DNA from: Oscarella lobularis | Lineage: Eukaryota > Porifera > Homoscleromorpha > Homosclerophorida > Oscarellidae | DNA: 64,000 nucleotides | Assembly (NCBI RefSeq): GCF_947507565.1 | Contig: NC_089176.1 | Location: forward strand, 2,232,001-2,296,000 | Reading direction: 5' to 3' | Translations under genes and position numbers: made by a program | Part shown: piece by piece, positions 1 through 14,000 of the stretch | How the letters are laid out: every line of letters starts with the position of its first letter | Position numbering within the stretch: the first letter of the stretch is position 1 | Notes under the pieces: model-generated | What the model saw: only the letters and a program-made list of their open reading frames with translations | Databases searched by the model: none | What the model was told of the DNA's origin: nothing

Positions 1-679
1 TTAAAATGTCGTCTTTGCGGACGACTTTTACGACGCAGAAATCTTTGATTTTCCTTGATCGGGCAAAAACAATCTAACAGGAAAGGAATTCGCATATTGT
101 ATTCATATTAATTAAGGTAAAATTATTTACATCGGAATACGTTCCCGTGGCGATGACTTTAAGCAGATCAAAATCGTTCAAGCGCTGCCGCGACGATTCT
201 CGGAAGACGTACTTCATATTCGGCATGGTCGAACTTCTCGATTGGGCGACGATAGGCACCAAGAGATTCGATTTTGACTTTTCGTCAATCCCACTGTCAA
301 TAGCATCTACTCGTGTCGTTGGCATTGCCGACAGCCGCTTCTCTTCATGAATACTTCTACTTTCGATAGCAGAAAATGTGATGGCAGGCGCCACTGACAG
401 TCGTGGTTCGTTTTTGGCCTGAACGGGGCCAGGGCCAATAGCAGCAATCGATGTCGCTGGTACTATTGACGTTGGTGAATCGTTACTGGCACTGACGGTG
501 CCACTATCAATAGCCGCAACGTCCGTTTCTGGCACTGATAGTCGTCGTTGATCAACGTTCGTGCCGTCGTTCGTCGACGGTTCGGACGATTGTTGTTCAT
601 TGTAGACGTGAACGGTTGCAGTGACGCGAATCACCATCTCAATATTCACGTCTTCGAGCGACACCTCTCTGTCAGGCAT
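1..679 (-). CDS. AGC-type protein kinase-like gene, 5' end (partial)
   Basis: Two exons are visible: 679-131, then a 57-base intron (donor GTAAAT, acceptor TGTTAG), then 73-1 running off the edge. The start is the first ATG after an in-frame TAG. The N-terminal ~150 residues are low complexity with four imperfect copies of an RLS-x-x-P...AI-D/E-S motif. The kinase domain begins at RLNDFDLLKVIATGTYSD and continues after splicing as IVFARSRKIKDFCVVKVVRK. This matches beta1-beta3 of AGC kinases (PKA/PKC type): DFDLLKVI, then the Val-Val-Lys that holds the ATP-binding lysine. The glycine loop is degenerate, ATGTYSD where GxGxxG is usual, so nucleotide binding may be altered. The family call rests on about 45 residues; subfamily and activity cannot be judged from this end alone. 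Confidence 0.6.
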
Positions 680-1344
680 CGTCTTTTCGAAATTCGAGGT
701 CTAAATCAATCGCGTCAATGTCACACCGCGACTGTCATGTGCCAGGCTACTAACTGTATCATTCGCGGCGAATCGTTCGCCAGATAGACTATTTGAAGTC
801 GTTGAGCGAGCCGCCGGAACGTACGCTTGGTCTTCGGCCCAGTTTACCGACGACGTCTCCGATTCGTTATAGACGTACCGAGACCGTCTCGGCGTTTTTG
901 TACTGCACGCAAATCGCTAGGCGAAGTGAATGTGGAGTGTTTAGCTTACCGCCGCTTTCGAATTCGGCGCCAACAGCCGGATTTGGCCTCTATTAGTATT
1001 GATTTTTTAGACAGCGATGACATAGCGTTTACTTGTTTACCGTTAGAGGTATCTTTGCATGAACACGCAAGACAGGAGCCCATTTCGGGAGATATTGCAG
1101 AAAAAGCAGGGAGAAAATTTGCAACAAGTTGCTACGAGAGCTGTTACTATGTAACTGTGATTTGGCAAATTTTGTGTATGACGTCAAGAAGATAATTGGG
1201 TGACTGGGATTTGGCAAATTTTGTGTATGACGTCACAAAGATAAATCGTCTGCCCAATCATCGTCAGCGTACGAACGTCACCTACGCCCCACCTACGCAC
1301 TGCTTTCGATTTTTTTCACTTTTTTACGTATTTAGCGGAGCCAG
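680..1344. other. Intergenic region, no gene recognised
   Basis: Upstream of the kinase-like gene. Open frames occur on the plus strand (for example 827-1195) but show no recognisable domain. The stretch holds a direct repeat carrying CRE-type TGACGTCA palindromes, listed separately, and may act as promoter sequence. Confidence 0.4.
1159..1235. repeat. 28-base direct repeat with CRE palindrome
   Basis: The same 28 bases, beginning GATTTGGCAAATTTTG and ending TGACGTCA, occur at 1159-1186 and 1208-1235, 49 bases apart. TGACGTCA is the consensus CREB/ATF site; a regulatory function is inference. Confidence 0.6.
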
Positions 1345-1424
1345 CCCTCTACGATTACGCTCACGTTGGTGATATCAACCCTAATTTTTGCCCAGCAACG
1401 GTTTTGACGGTTTTGTGCGCGAAT

Positions 1425-2015
1425 ATGGCCCGCAAGTCGTGTAGAACCAGTCGATGATGTTCGTACTGTATGACACGCACCAGAAAAGGCGAGCAGGCGC
1501 CCCCTTTCTCGTTCGCCGAATAACGGCAATGTTTTTCGAAAAGGTTTTTTCCCTTTCTAGCTGCGATCTGCATGCCTCGTCGATGATCGGCAGCAGCGCA
1601 CCGAGAGCCTATCCGCACATACAGATGACGCTGAAGAAGCAGCAAGTGAGCGTTTCCGCTGGGATTTAGCGCGAGAAACTGGCAAACGTTTTCTCGAAGT
1701 CGATATCGAGCGTGATGTTCTCTTCTCGATGAAATGTCGCATGCGATCGAGAGACCGAACAGACAAGGGGAATGACTGCGAACACGGAAGGTACAGTAGC
1801 GGTCAGAAATACTGTTTTATTGATTATACTATAAGATTTAGTCTGAACAAAGAAGCGTGGAAAAAAAAGCGCGAGCAAAGAAAACCGCGTGAACAATAGA
1901 GAGGTTCGTCAGAAAATAAGGTTAAATATCTCCTGTGATTGTACGTATTTCTCTAATAAATAAAGGTTTCTTCAGGGCATTCTAACTTGAATGCTGTATG
2001 ACAGAAAGAAACGGG
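1425..2015 (+). pseudogene. CFAP97-domain pseudogene, copy 1
   Basis: Degraded duplicate of the first five exons of the intact gene at 5931. The first exon reads M-A-R-K-S-C then TAG. The exon matching 6219-6337 has lost bases, including a net four-base loss just before the CTCTTCTCGA segment, which shifts the frame. The next exon equivalent gains inserted bases and a TAG where the intact gene has TTG. The later GGCATTCTAACTTGA segment also carries a stop. Synteny with the following fibrinogen-domain gene repeats in the next block, so it arose by segmental duplication. Confidence 0.8.
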
Positions 2016-2463
2016 TAATGGAACGTTAGATTGTGACAACGCTTCTTATGAATTTTGTCAGGATTGCGTCTGAAGTAACTGCGTCTTCTCACTAGTTGTG
2101 TTTTATTCATTGACTAATTTTTGTTTATCTTCCTGCAGAGATACAGATTGGCTTATTTACATCCCTGTTCACAGACTCGCGGGGGCACGAGCTGATTTCA
2201 CACGCGGACAATACGATTGGTGTTCTATGACCATACCGGTGCGTAGATGAGGAGGAAGAGGAAACTGTATCTGTGTGATTAACAGAACCATGTCGTCGAG
2301 TAACCTTTTATCACCCGACGCTGACGCGGATGCTTCGGTTCAGCAAGGAAGAGTTTGAGACTAGCTTCCGGGAGTGCTTTCATTGGGTCTGGTTTCACTG
2401 GGTCTGTGGTCTCGCCAGGTCTTGATCTTGTCTCGCCGTGTCTTGTAGACACTACATGACCTG

Positions 2464-2469
2464 ATATAA
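2464..2469 (+). promoter_or_regulatory. TATA-like box of fibrinogen-domain gene 1
   Basis: TATAAA in the context CTGATATAAACG, about 90 bases before the start codon at 2555. The same box at the same distance precedes the second copy. Confidence 0.45.
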
Positions 2470-2554
2470 ACGAGCCTAGCTGAGCATTTTAGACACTAGA
2501 GGCTGTTAAAGTTCAACGAGCGTTTCTCCTAGTAGGGCCAACACAAGTGCAAGT

Positions 2555-3502
2555 ATGAAACATCTGTTTGTAATATTTTGTTTCTGCGTGGCCACTGCTG
2601 GCTGGGCTGCATTGGCCGGGTCTGTAGCGAGACGGGAAAGTGATTCTAATTGCAGCCACGTCGCTTCTGACTCTTCTGATGGTTTGTTCCTTACCGTCAA
2701 TGTCAATGGAGTACCTCGTTGCGGCAACGATTGTACAACGGACTGCTGCGCCGATGTGAGGAGTCGACTCGCGGCCATACAACAACTTCTACAGCAAATT
2801 TTGAAAAACACCACTGAACCGTCCGAACCGTCCACTTCCGCTACTACCCCTACCCCTGAACGGGATCCTCTGCGTTCATGCAAAGAGACTCTCAAGCAAG
2901 GCTTCGATAAAAGTGGCGTGTATACTATTGATCTCAATGATGGTTACGGGCCTTTTGAAGTGTACTGCGACATGGAAACGGAAGGTGGCGGTTGGGCCGT
3001 TTTTCAAAGACGGGAAGACGGATCTGTCAACTTCTTTCGAGATTGGGTTGACTACAAAAATGGGTTTGGTGATTTGAACAAAGAATTCTGGCTAGGTTTG
3101 GACAAAATTAGTAGAATGACCAAAGCGTCTCCGCAAACAATGCGAATTGACATGACAGATTTTGATGAAGACAGTAGATACGCTCAATATAAAACGTTTG
3201 AGGTTGGAAACGAAGCATCTGGGTATGTTCTTAAAACTGGATCACATTCTGGTAATGCTGGTGATTCGTTTACTGCCAACGGAGTGAAGTTTAGCACGAA
3301 GGATAAAGACCAAGACACATGGAGTAATAGTTGTGCTCAGAGATATAAGGGTGGTTGGTGGTATGGTGCTTGCCATTGGTCAAATTTAAACGGAATTTAT
3401 CAAGGAGGAGAAGGTGCGTATGGTGTAGGTATAAATTGGAGAACGTGGAAAGGGTACTATTACTCATTGAAGTTTACTGAAATGAAGATGCGCCCGGAGT
3501 AA
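2555..3502 (+). CDS. Secreted fibrinogen-related (ficolin-like) protein 1
   Basis: Single-exon gene of 315 residues. The N-terminus is a signal peptide (MKHLFVIFCFCVATAGW...). A Cys-containing segment with a short heptad-like stretch (RSRLAAIQQLLQQI) follows, perhaps for oligomerisation, then a Ser/Thr/Pro linker (about residues 88-105). The C-terminal ~205 residues form a complete fibrinogen-like domain: SGVYTIDL, VYCDMETEGGGWAVFQRRED, then the DKDQDTW segment with the Cys pair and GGWWY around the usual Ca2+/ligand site, ending KFTEMKMRPE. Such proteins bind acetylated sugars or act as recognition molecules in innate immunity; that role here is inferred from the family. It lacks a collagen stalk, unlike vertebrate ficolins. 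It sits in a duplicated block and has a close paralogue at 4774. Confidence 0.92.
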   Translation: MKHLFVIFCFCVATAGWAALAGSVARRESDSNCSHVASDSSDGLFLTVNVNGVPRCGNDCTTDCCADVRSRLAAIQQLLQQILKNTTEPSEPSTSATTPTPERDPLRSCKETLKQGFDKSGVYTIDLNDGYGPFEVYCDMETEGGGWAVFQRREDGSVNFFRDWVDYKNGFGDLNKEFWLGLDKISRMTKASPQTMRIDMTDFDEDSRYAQYKTFEVGNEASGYVLKTGSHSGNAGDSFTANGVKFSTKDKDQDTWSNSCAQRYKGGWWYGACHWSNLNGIYQGGEGAYGVGINWRTWKGYYYSLKFTEMKMRPE

Positions 3503-3673
3503 CAAACACGTACTTGAGCATCCTTTTCCGTGTGTGCCTTCTAAGAAATGAGTTGTCTGTCTTGTCGCATGTCCTGGGTTTCTAACTGATCGGTACAGTA
3601 TCGATGACGCTCACGTGGTGATATCAACCTTTTTTGCCCAGCAACGGTTTTGTGCGCGTTTCTATGTACGAAG

Positions 3674-4274
3674 ATGGCCCACAAGTCGTACCAGTCGATA
3701 CTTCCAACGCACAATAAGCTTTTGCAAAAGCGATGGGATCAACAGAGATACGACACGCACCAGAAAAAGGCGAGCAGGCGCCCCCTTTCTCGTTCGCCGA
3801 ATAACGGCAACGTGTTTTCCCTTCTAGCTGCGATCTGCCTCGTCGATGGTCGACAGAAGCGCACCGAGAGCCTATCCGCACATACAGACGACGCTGAAGA
3901 AGCAGCAAGTGAGCGTTTCCGCTGCGATTTAGCACGAGAAACTGGCAAACGTTTTCTCGAAGTCGACATCGAGCGTGATATTCTCTTCTCGAGGAAATGT
4001 CGCATGCGATCGAACAGACAAGGTACAGTAGCGATCAGAAATACTGTTTTATCGATTTATACTAGACTATAAGAAAGGATTTAGTCTGAACAAAGAAGCG
4101 TGGAAAAAGAAGCGCGAGCAAAGAAAAACGCGTGAACGAGAGCAATAGAGAGGTCCGTCAGAAAATAAGGTTAAATATCTCCTGTGATTGTATGTATTTC
4201 TCTAATAAATGTTTCTTCAGGGCATTCTAAGTTGAATGCAGGCAATTCGTCCTTTGTATGACAGAAAGAAATGG
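3674..4274 (+). pseudogene. CFAP97-domain pseudogene, copy 2
   Basis: Better preserved than copy 1: exon 1 ([20 protein letters not shown]...) and exon 2 ([10 protein letters not shown]) are intact. The third exon has the same net four-base loss as copy 1 (IERDILFS in place of the intact [10 protein letters not shown]), shifting the frame. The fourth exon equivalent contains an insertion and a TAG, and the fifth reads GILS then TGA. The shared lesions show that the copy was broken before the block was duplicated again. Confidence 0.8.
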
Positions 4275-4374
4275 GTAATGGAACGTTAGATTGTGAGGAT
4301 TGCGTCTGAAGTAACTGCGTCTTCTCACTAGTTGTGTTTTATTCATTGACTAATTTTTGTTTATCTTCCTGCAG

Positions 4375-4580
4375 AAATACAGATTGGTTTATATCTCTGC
4401 TCACAGACTCGCGGGGGCACCAGCTGATTTCACACGCGGACAATACGATTGGCCATACCGGTGCGTAGATGAGGAGGAAGAGGAAACTGTATCTGTGATT
4501 AACGGAACCATGTCGTCGAGTAACCTTTTATCACCCGACGCCGACGCGGATGCTTCGGTTCAGCAAGGAAGAGTTTGAGA
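4375..4580 (+). other. Exon-like open segment between pseudogene and fibrinogen gene 2
   Basis: A stretch opening just after a good acceptor (TTCCTGCAG) stays open for ~67 residues to a TGA, including LAGAPADFTRGQYDW and an acidic run DEEEEE. The matching part of the first block (about 2138-2360) is broken by small insertions, and the intact gene at 5931 has different sequence here. It may be an exon remnant or 5' UTR of the fibrinogen gene. No family recognised. Confidence 0.3.
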
Positions 4581-4682
4581 CTAGCTTCCGGGAGTGCTTT
4601 CATTGGGTCTTGTCTCACTGGGTCTGGTCTCGCCAGGTCTTGATCTTGTCTCGCCGTGTCTTATAGACACTACATGACCTGA

Positions 4683-4688
4683 TATAAA
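4683..4688 (+). promoter_or_regulatory. TATA-like box of fibrinogen-domain gene 2
   Basis: TATAAA 91 bases upstream of the start codon at 4774, in sequence nearly identical to the first copy. Confidence 0.45.
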
Positions 4689-4773
4689 CGAGCCTAGCTG
4701 AGCATTTTAGACACTAGAGGCTGTTAAAGTTCAACGAACGTTTCTCCTAGTAGGGCCAACCACAAGTGCAAGT

Positions 4774-5739
4774 ATGGAACATCTGTTTGTAATATTTTGT
4801 TTCTGCGTGGCCACTGCTGGCTGGGTTGCATCGGCCGGGTCTGTAGCGAGACGGGAAAGTGATTCTAATTGCAGCCACGTCGCTTCTGACTCTTCTGATG
4901 GTGTGTTTGTTACCGTCAATGTCAATGGAGTATCTCGTTGTGGCAATGATCGTAAAACAGACTGCTGCGCCGATGTGAGGAGTCGACTCGCGGCCGTAGA
5001 ACAACATCTACAGCAAATTTCGAAAAACACCACTGAACCGTTCGAACCGTCCGCTTCCGCTACTCCCACTACTACCCCTACCCCTGAACGGGATCCTCTG
5101 CGTTCATGCCGACATCTCAATCAAGCCTTCTATAAAAGTGGCGTGTATACTATTGATCCCAATGATGGGGACGGACCCATTGAAGTGTACTGTGACATGG
5201 AAACGGACGGTGGCGGTTGGGCCGTTTTTCAAAGACGGGAAGACGGATCTCTCAACTTCTATCGAGATTGGGTTGACTACAAAAATGGGTTTGGTGATTT
5301 GAACAAAGAATTCTGGCTAGGTTTAGACAAAATTAGTAGAATAACCAAAGCGTCTTCGCAAACAATGCGAGTTGACATGACAGATTCTGATGAAGACAGT
5401 AGATACGCTCAATATAAAACGTTTGACGTTGGAAACGAAGCATCTGGGTATGTTCTTAGAATTGGATTATATTCTGGTAATGCTGGTGATTCTTTAAATG
5501 CCAACGGAGTGAAGTTTAGCACGAAGGATAAAGACCAAGACACATGGCGTAGTAGTTGTGCTCTGAAATATAAGGGTGGTTGGTGGTATCAGTATCTGCA
5601 TAGTGTTTGCCATTATTCAAATTTAAACGGGATTTATCGAGGAGGACAAGGTGCGTATGGCGCAGGTATAAATTGGAAATCGTCGAAAGGGCACTATTAC
5701 TCATTGAAGTTTACTGAAATGAAGATGCGCCCGGAGTAA
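4774..5739 (+). CDS. Secreted fibrinogen-related (ficolin-like) protein 2
   Basis: Single-exon paralogue of the gene at 2555, 321 residues. It has the same signal peptide, Cys pair, short helical segment (RSRLAAVEQHLQQI), Thr/Pro linker (slightly longer, with an extra TPTT) and full fibrinogen-like domain ending FTEMKMRPE. Differences cluster where ligands bind: the C-terminal loop reads GGWWYQYLHSVCHYSN against GGWWYGACHWSN in copy 1, a three-residue insertion with changed aromatic residues. The first Cys region of the domain is also altered (RSCRHLNQAFYKSG against RSCKETLKQGFDKSG). This suggests that the pair has diverged in binding specificity. The intronless form is shared, so the parent gene was already intronless. 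Confidence 0.92.
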   Translation: MEHLFVIFCFCVATAGWVASAGSVARRESDSNCSHVASDSSDGVFVTVNVNGVSRCGNDRKTDCCADVRSRLAAVEQHLQQISKNTTEPFEPSASATPTTTPTPERDPLRSCRHLNQAFYKSGVYTIDPNDGDGPIEVYCDMETDGGGWAVFQRREDGSLNFYRDWVDYKNGFGDLNKEFWLGLDKISRITKASSQTMRVDMTDSDEDSRYAQYKTFDVGNEASGYVLRIGLYSGNAGDSLNANGVKFSTKDKDQDTWRSSCALKYKGGWWYQYLHSVCHYSNLNGIYRGGQGAYGAGINWKSSKGHYYSLKFTEMKMRPE

Positions 5740-5864
5740 CAAACACCTACTTGAGCATCCTTTTCTGTGTGTGCCTTCTAAGAAATGAGTTTTCTGTCCT
5801 GTCGCGTGTCCTGGTTTGACAATTAGAAAGAGTGTTAGAAAGCACCCTCGATCGGTATCGATGA

Positions 5865-9674
<3,810 letters not shown>

Positions 9675-9787
9675 CAAAACCGAGCGTGATCGAGCTAAAC
9701 CGCAATTCTTTAACCACTCCTGACCTTTGCATGCATTGCTCCTCGCCTGTGCAGGTGCTCGACGGTCAAAAAGTGGCGCCTGCACGG

Positions 9788-10771
9788 ATGTTCGTCACCT
9801 GGCCGAGCCCCCTTTCGTTAACGCGGCCGGCTGTGGCGCCGCCACGCGCTCGAACTGAGAACGCCGCCGATAAAGCGTCGAGCCTCGTCGGACTCGACTT
9901 CAGTCGAGAACGCGCGACGACGAGAATGACGACGGCAACGACGACAGTAGACCGCATCTCGGGCAAGTACCGTCGCTCGAACGCGAATTTCATCGAGCGT
10001 CGTCGCGTTCACCAATTGAACGAGCGCTTCGACACCCTCCGTCAAATGCTCCCGCCGACCGGCGAGAAACAGAGCAAAGTCGTCGTGTTGACTCGCAGTG
10101 CCGATCTCATACGATGCCAGCAGCAGGTGATACGCGACCTCATGGCCCAACTCGACCAGTTACAGCATTCGCTCGCCGCCGCCGCCTCCGGCTTCAAGCC
10201 GTTCGACTACGCCGCGTCCTGCCCCCCGTCCATTGACGGTCCCGATCGCGGATCGCGTCCGCCTCCGGTGGGCGGCGGCTACTACGGACTTCCGTCCGTC
10301 GCTATTTCGGACTTCTCCGCTGACGGAAAAAGGGGACGATCCGTTCCCATTTCCGCGCCCGGAGTCGCCGGATTTAAACCGGAAAGCGACGTTGAGCGGC
10401 TTTCCGATGGCCACTCGTCGGCGCCGACGTCGCCGAAAAAGACGGTGTCGTTTTCCGCGGCTACACCGGAAAAAAATGGGTCTGATTCGACGGCCGTTTC
10501 GGCGCTGATGCAACTCTCCGCGTCGCCTCCCGCCGTCTCGGAACGTGAACTCGGGCGTTATTCGGTTATGAGTAAAGTTAGAAATTCGCCAGCTTTTGCA
10601 CCGTATAGGCGAAATCTTGCACACGATTTTCGCGCCATAGCGCCGAATCCGCCATCGGTTGTGGCGGCAGCTGGGGCTGCCGCCTCTGCTACTCCTATTG
10701 CTGCTATGTCAAGAAACTATCTTGGCTGGCTTCAAGGTACTGCACGCTTTCACAGATCAAAATTTTCTTAG
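9788..10771 (+). CDS. bHLH (possibly leucine-zipper) transcription factor
   Basis: Open to a TAG at 10769. The start is uncertain: the frame opens at 9686, only 11 bases after the annexin stop, so the ATG at 9788 or a later one is more plausible; an acceptor-like GTGCAG lies near 9750. The bHLH domain spans ~60 residues: a basic region with NFIERRR, helix 1 VHQLNERFDTLRQMLP, a loop with KQSKVVVLTRSADLIR, then QQQVIRDLMAQLDQLQ, which may extend as a short zipper. The E-R-R-R of the basic region fits E-box binding. The rest is Ser/Pro/Ala-rich with no domain (SAPTSPKKTVSF is a possible proline-directed kinase site). No Orange domain or WRPW is seen, so it is not a typical HES. Exact family not assigned. 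Confidence 0.75.
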   Translation: MFVTWPSPLSLTRPAVAPPRARTENAADKASSLVGLDFSRERATTRMTTATTTVDRISGKYRRSNANFIERRRVHQLNERFDTLRQMLPPTGEKQSKVVVLTRSADLIRCQQQVIRDLMAQLDQLQHSLAAAASGFKPFDYAASCPPSIDGPDRGSRPPPVGGGYYGLPSVAISDFSADGKRGRSVPISAPGVAGFKPESDVERLSDGHSSAPTSPKKTVSFSAATPEKNGSDSTAVSALMQLSASPPAVSERELGRYSVMSKVRNSPAFAPYRRNLAHDFRAIAPNPPSVVAAAGAAASATPIAAMSRNYLGWLQGTARFHRSKFS

Positions 10772-11088
10772 TCTGAGACCTAATAGGATACTCGCCGTAT
10801 CATTGTGATCCGACCATGTACAGCTATTTGACAAGTGGATTAGGAAAGCCTGCAACAGTGGGACGGCCTATTGCTCATTAACTCACAAGAGTCATAAATT
10901 TGTCTGTGACTTTAGAAGACTTTCGTATTTAATCACGCTTTTGTACATACGTATATACGGGCACGGAAGTCTAGCAAGCGAGCACGCCCTTCGATCCTTT
11001 TCGTCGCGTTATTTCCGAAATTCGGTTCGTTCAGCAACTCTCCGAGTCTCCGCCGGTGTCGAGACTATCCGAAGAACAGAAGCGGAGC
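10772..11088. other. Spacer between bHLH gene and PMS1
   Basis: About 320 bases holding the 3' UTR of one gene and the promoter/5' UTR of the next, same orientation. No AATAAA or TATA box stands out. Confidence 0.4.
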
Positions 11089-14000
11089 ATGAACAAACTC
11101 CCAGACGCGACTGCACGCCTGCTTTCGTGCTCCCAAATAATCACGTCGGTCTCGTCCGTCGTAAAAGAGCTGCTCGAGAACAGCATCGATGCGGACGCAA
11201 CGTCAATAGAAGTCCGCTTAGTAAGCAAAGACGCTGGGATAGATAAAACGAGAGGGAAGAGCGAAATTTTTTTCGTGGGGGCGTGTCACTTCTTTCCCGC
11301 GCGCGAGATATGATCTCCCCCCTTCCATTCATTCGTCTTTCTAGGACGACTACGGTCTCGATCGAATCGAAGTGCGCGACAACGGCCGCGGAATCACTCC
11401 CGCCCTCGCCGAACTCGCCGCTCGGCAATCGTACACGTCGAAACTATCGTCGATCTCCGATCTGGCGACGGTGACGACGTACGGTTTTCGCGGCGAAGCC
11501 CTAAGCGCGCTCTGTGCGATTTCTGACGTCACGATGACGTCATCAACGGAAGAAGCGGTCGCCGCGACGACTGTCGTCTACGATTCGTCGGGCGCGGTCG
11601 TCGCCTCGAAGCCGGCGTCGCGCGGGCGCGGCACGACGGTCACCGCCCGTCGTCTCTTCAAGAACGTTCCCGTTCGAAAGCAAGCGTACGCGACGGCGAA
11701 AAAGCGAAACGACGAACTGTTGAGAATTCGGGACCTGTTGGCCGGCTACGCTCTCGTCCTGCCGCGACTGCGCTTGGAGCTGAGAAACAACAAAATGACG
11801 GTGTGGCAGAAGAGCGGCGTGGCGACTCGACGCGAGGCGTTCGCCGTCGTTTTTGGATCCGACGTGGCGAATTCGATGACGGAGATCGATTTCGCGTTGG
11901 GGGACGACTTGGGCGGACTGCGCGTCGCCGGATTGCTGCCCGAGTCGAGCGGGCGACGGCGCGAAGAGATGCGCGGGAAATTGTCGACTGGAAATGCGAG
12001 TCAGTGCGTTGCGTGCGTCAATGGAAGACCGGTGGAATTCAAAGCGTTGAAAAAGGTAAATGCAGGAATAATTAATTGAAAAATCTTTTACTTTCGTTTA
12101 GCTTCTCAGTAAGATTATCTTGGGCGAGTCGTCTTCGACTCGTTATCCGCTCGGCGTTCTCTGCCTGGACTTCGCCGTTCCCGGTAGCGTGGACGTGAAC
12201 GTGGAGCCGAACAAGACGCGCGTGATGATTCGTCGATGCGACGACGTGCTTGCCGCCGTCAAAGACGAACTCGAGAAAATCTTCGCGAACAAGGAGATCG
12301 TTCAAAGCGATGACGATTTGACGGACGACGCATTCGCTTCCTTGCGAATACCGGACGGCGACGAAAGTGGCCGTCGCACGAATGACGTGTCGCCGCCACC
12401 GCCGCCGTCTTGGACTCGAGGCAATAGCGTGAGAGACGATGCTGATCGTCCCGTTGAGGTATCACCGTTAGCGTACCGATTCGAATCTGATTATTGCCTA
12501 TAGCCTGTTAGAGTATTAGTGAATGAACCGCAGTCAAGGCAAAGAAGCGATTCGCCGCGTGACGCACGGCCACCGCCTAAGAAGAAGCACAAGGTAACTG
12601 TAGTCGGAAGAACGGTTTTTCGCCTCGCCGCAAGCTGTGGTTTAGGAACAGGCACCGTCATCAACTCAGTCTGTGTCAAAATCAAAACTAATAAGTAAGG
12701 TGTAACGTCATCAGGGTTCTGCCCACATAGACCACTGCAGAAGTTGGGTCTTTTTCAACGCAGGTGAGATGCCACATCATTTTGTCGCATCTCGCGCATT
12801 TTAGTTGAAGCGTGCAAACCTAAAAAAGTCTCGGCAGAACCCTGGGACTCATAATTTATTGAGGAGAGGTCACTAAGTCTTTAGGCCCGTCTAAGCCAGC
12901 ATTTTGTTCGTCCCAACGTCCTGCAAGAACGGTAAGCATCATATCATAGATTGTTGTACTGCCGCCGCTCTTCAGTGTCAACACGTTCGCAGCCTTCGTT
13001 GTATTCTCTACTGCAAAAACGGTCCAATCAAATGTCAGCGGCAATAATGACTAAGCGTTTGCAGTTCTCCCTCGAAGAGGTCAAACGACGGTTGTCCATG
13101 CCCGACTGCATCGCCAATCGATCGACGTAAATACCACGTGTACTTGGGACAATCGTTTTACGTGATATAGAGACGTGTGTCTAGGTATGATTCTGATGAG
13201 GAGATTGAAATTGTTGGTTGGCTGGATAGGAAGAGCCTCTGCATCGTAAAACACCGCGAGAAGCTTCTCTGCTTCGATACAGTAAAGTAAGACAACTTTG
13301 ACGTTTGCTGTTTCAGCGACTGACTAATCCTTTGTACGCAAAGAGCCAGAGAAGCCATGGTTTTCAACCGATTAAATGACTCCTTTATCCTTCCGCATGA
13401 TCGGCTCGATGATCCGTATCCTCTAGACGCAGAGTAAGTTTTCGTCATGATAGGAGGTTGGGTGAAAACCAAGGCAATAATTTTGGGGCTTTAGTCAACT
13501 TGGCGGTGAGGACAACTGGAAGCGTTTGCTATCACTCGAGTGGGCTCGAGATTCCTGGAGCGGTTCCAGGTAAGTGTCTGTCTAAATCGACGAATGAACA
13601 CTATAAATTTTATCTAGAGAGTGCGTTGATCCCTTGGTATCTGCAAACGGATTTCTTGTCAAGCAAGTTGGTACGCAGAACGTTTATGGCAATAGCTAGG
13701 AGTTCTCATTATATCTTTATTACGTTACAGGTAAATTCACAGATTTCTGTCACGTCTTTAGAAGTAATGTTGCGGCTGTGTAGGCTCCGATGAGGACTAC
13801 ACCGTTCAGCTCGTGGCGGTCTACAATGATTTTCCTCACTATGGCCTATCAGAACTTGCTGAGACATTAGGTCAGTATATCAGAGCCCTTCGTCATTTTA
13901 TTAATTTTTTGTTTTTTGTAGAGAACGTTGTAAAATTTGAGTCTTCAAACGGATGCCTCTGTCCTCTTTCCTACTCTCGACCCATGAGAGCAAGAACGTA

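Noticed and set aside
10160-10624. 154-codon antisense frame under the bHLH gene
   Set aside because: Arg/Gly-rich shadow of a GC-rich coding exon on the opposite strand.
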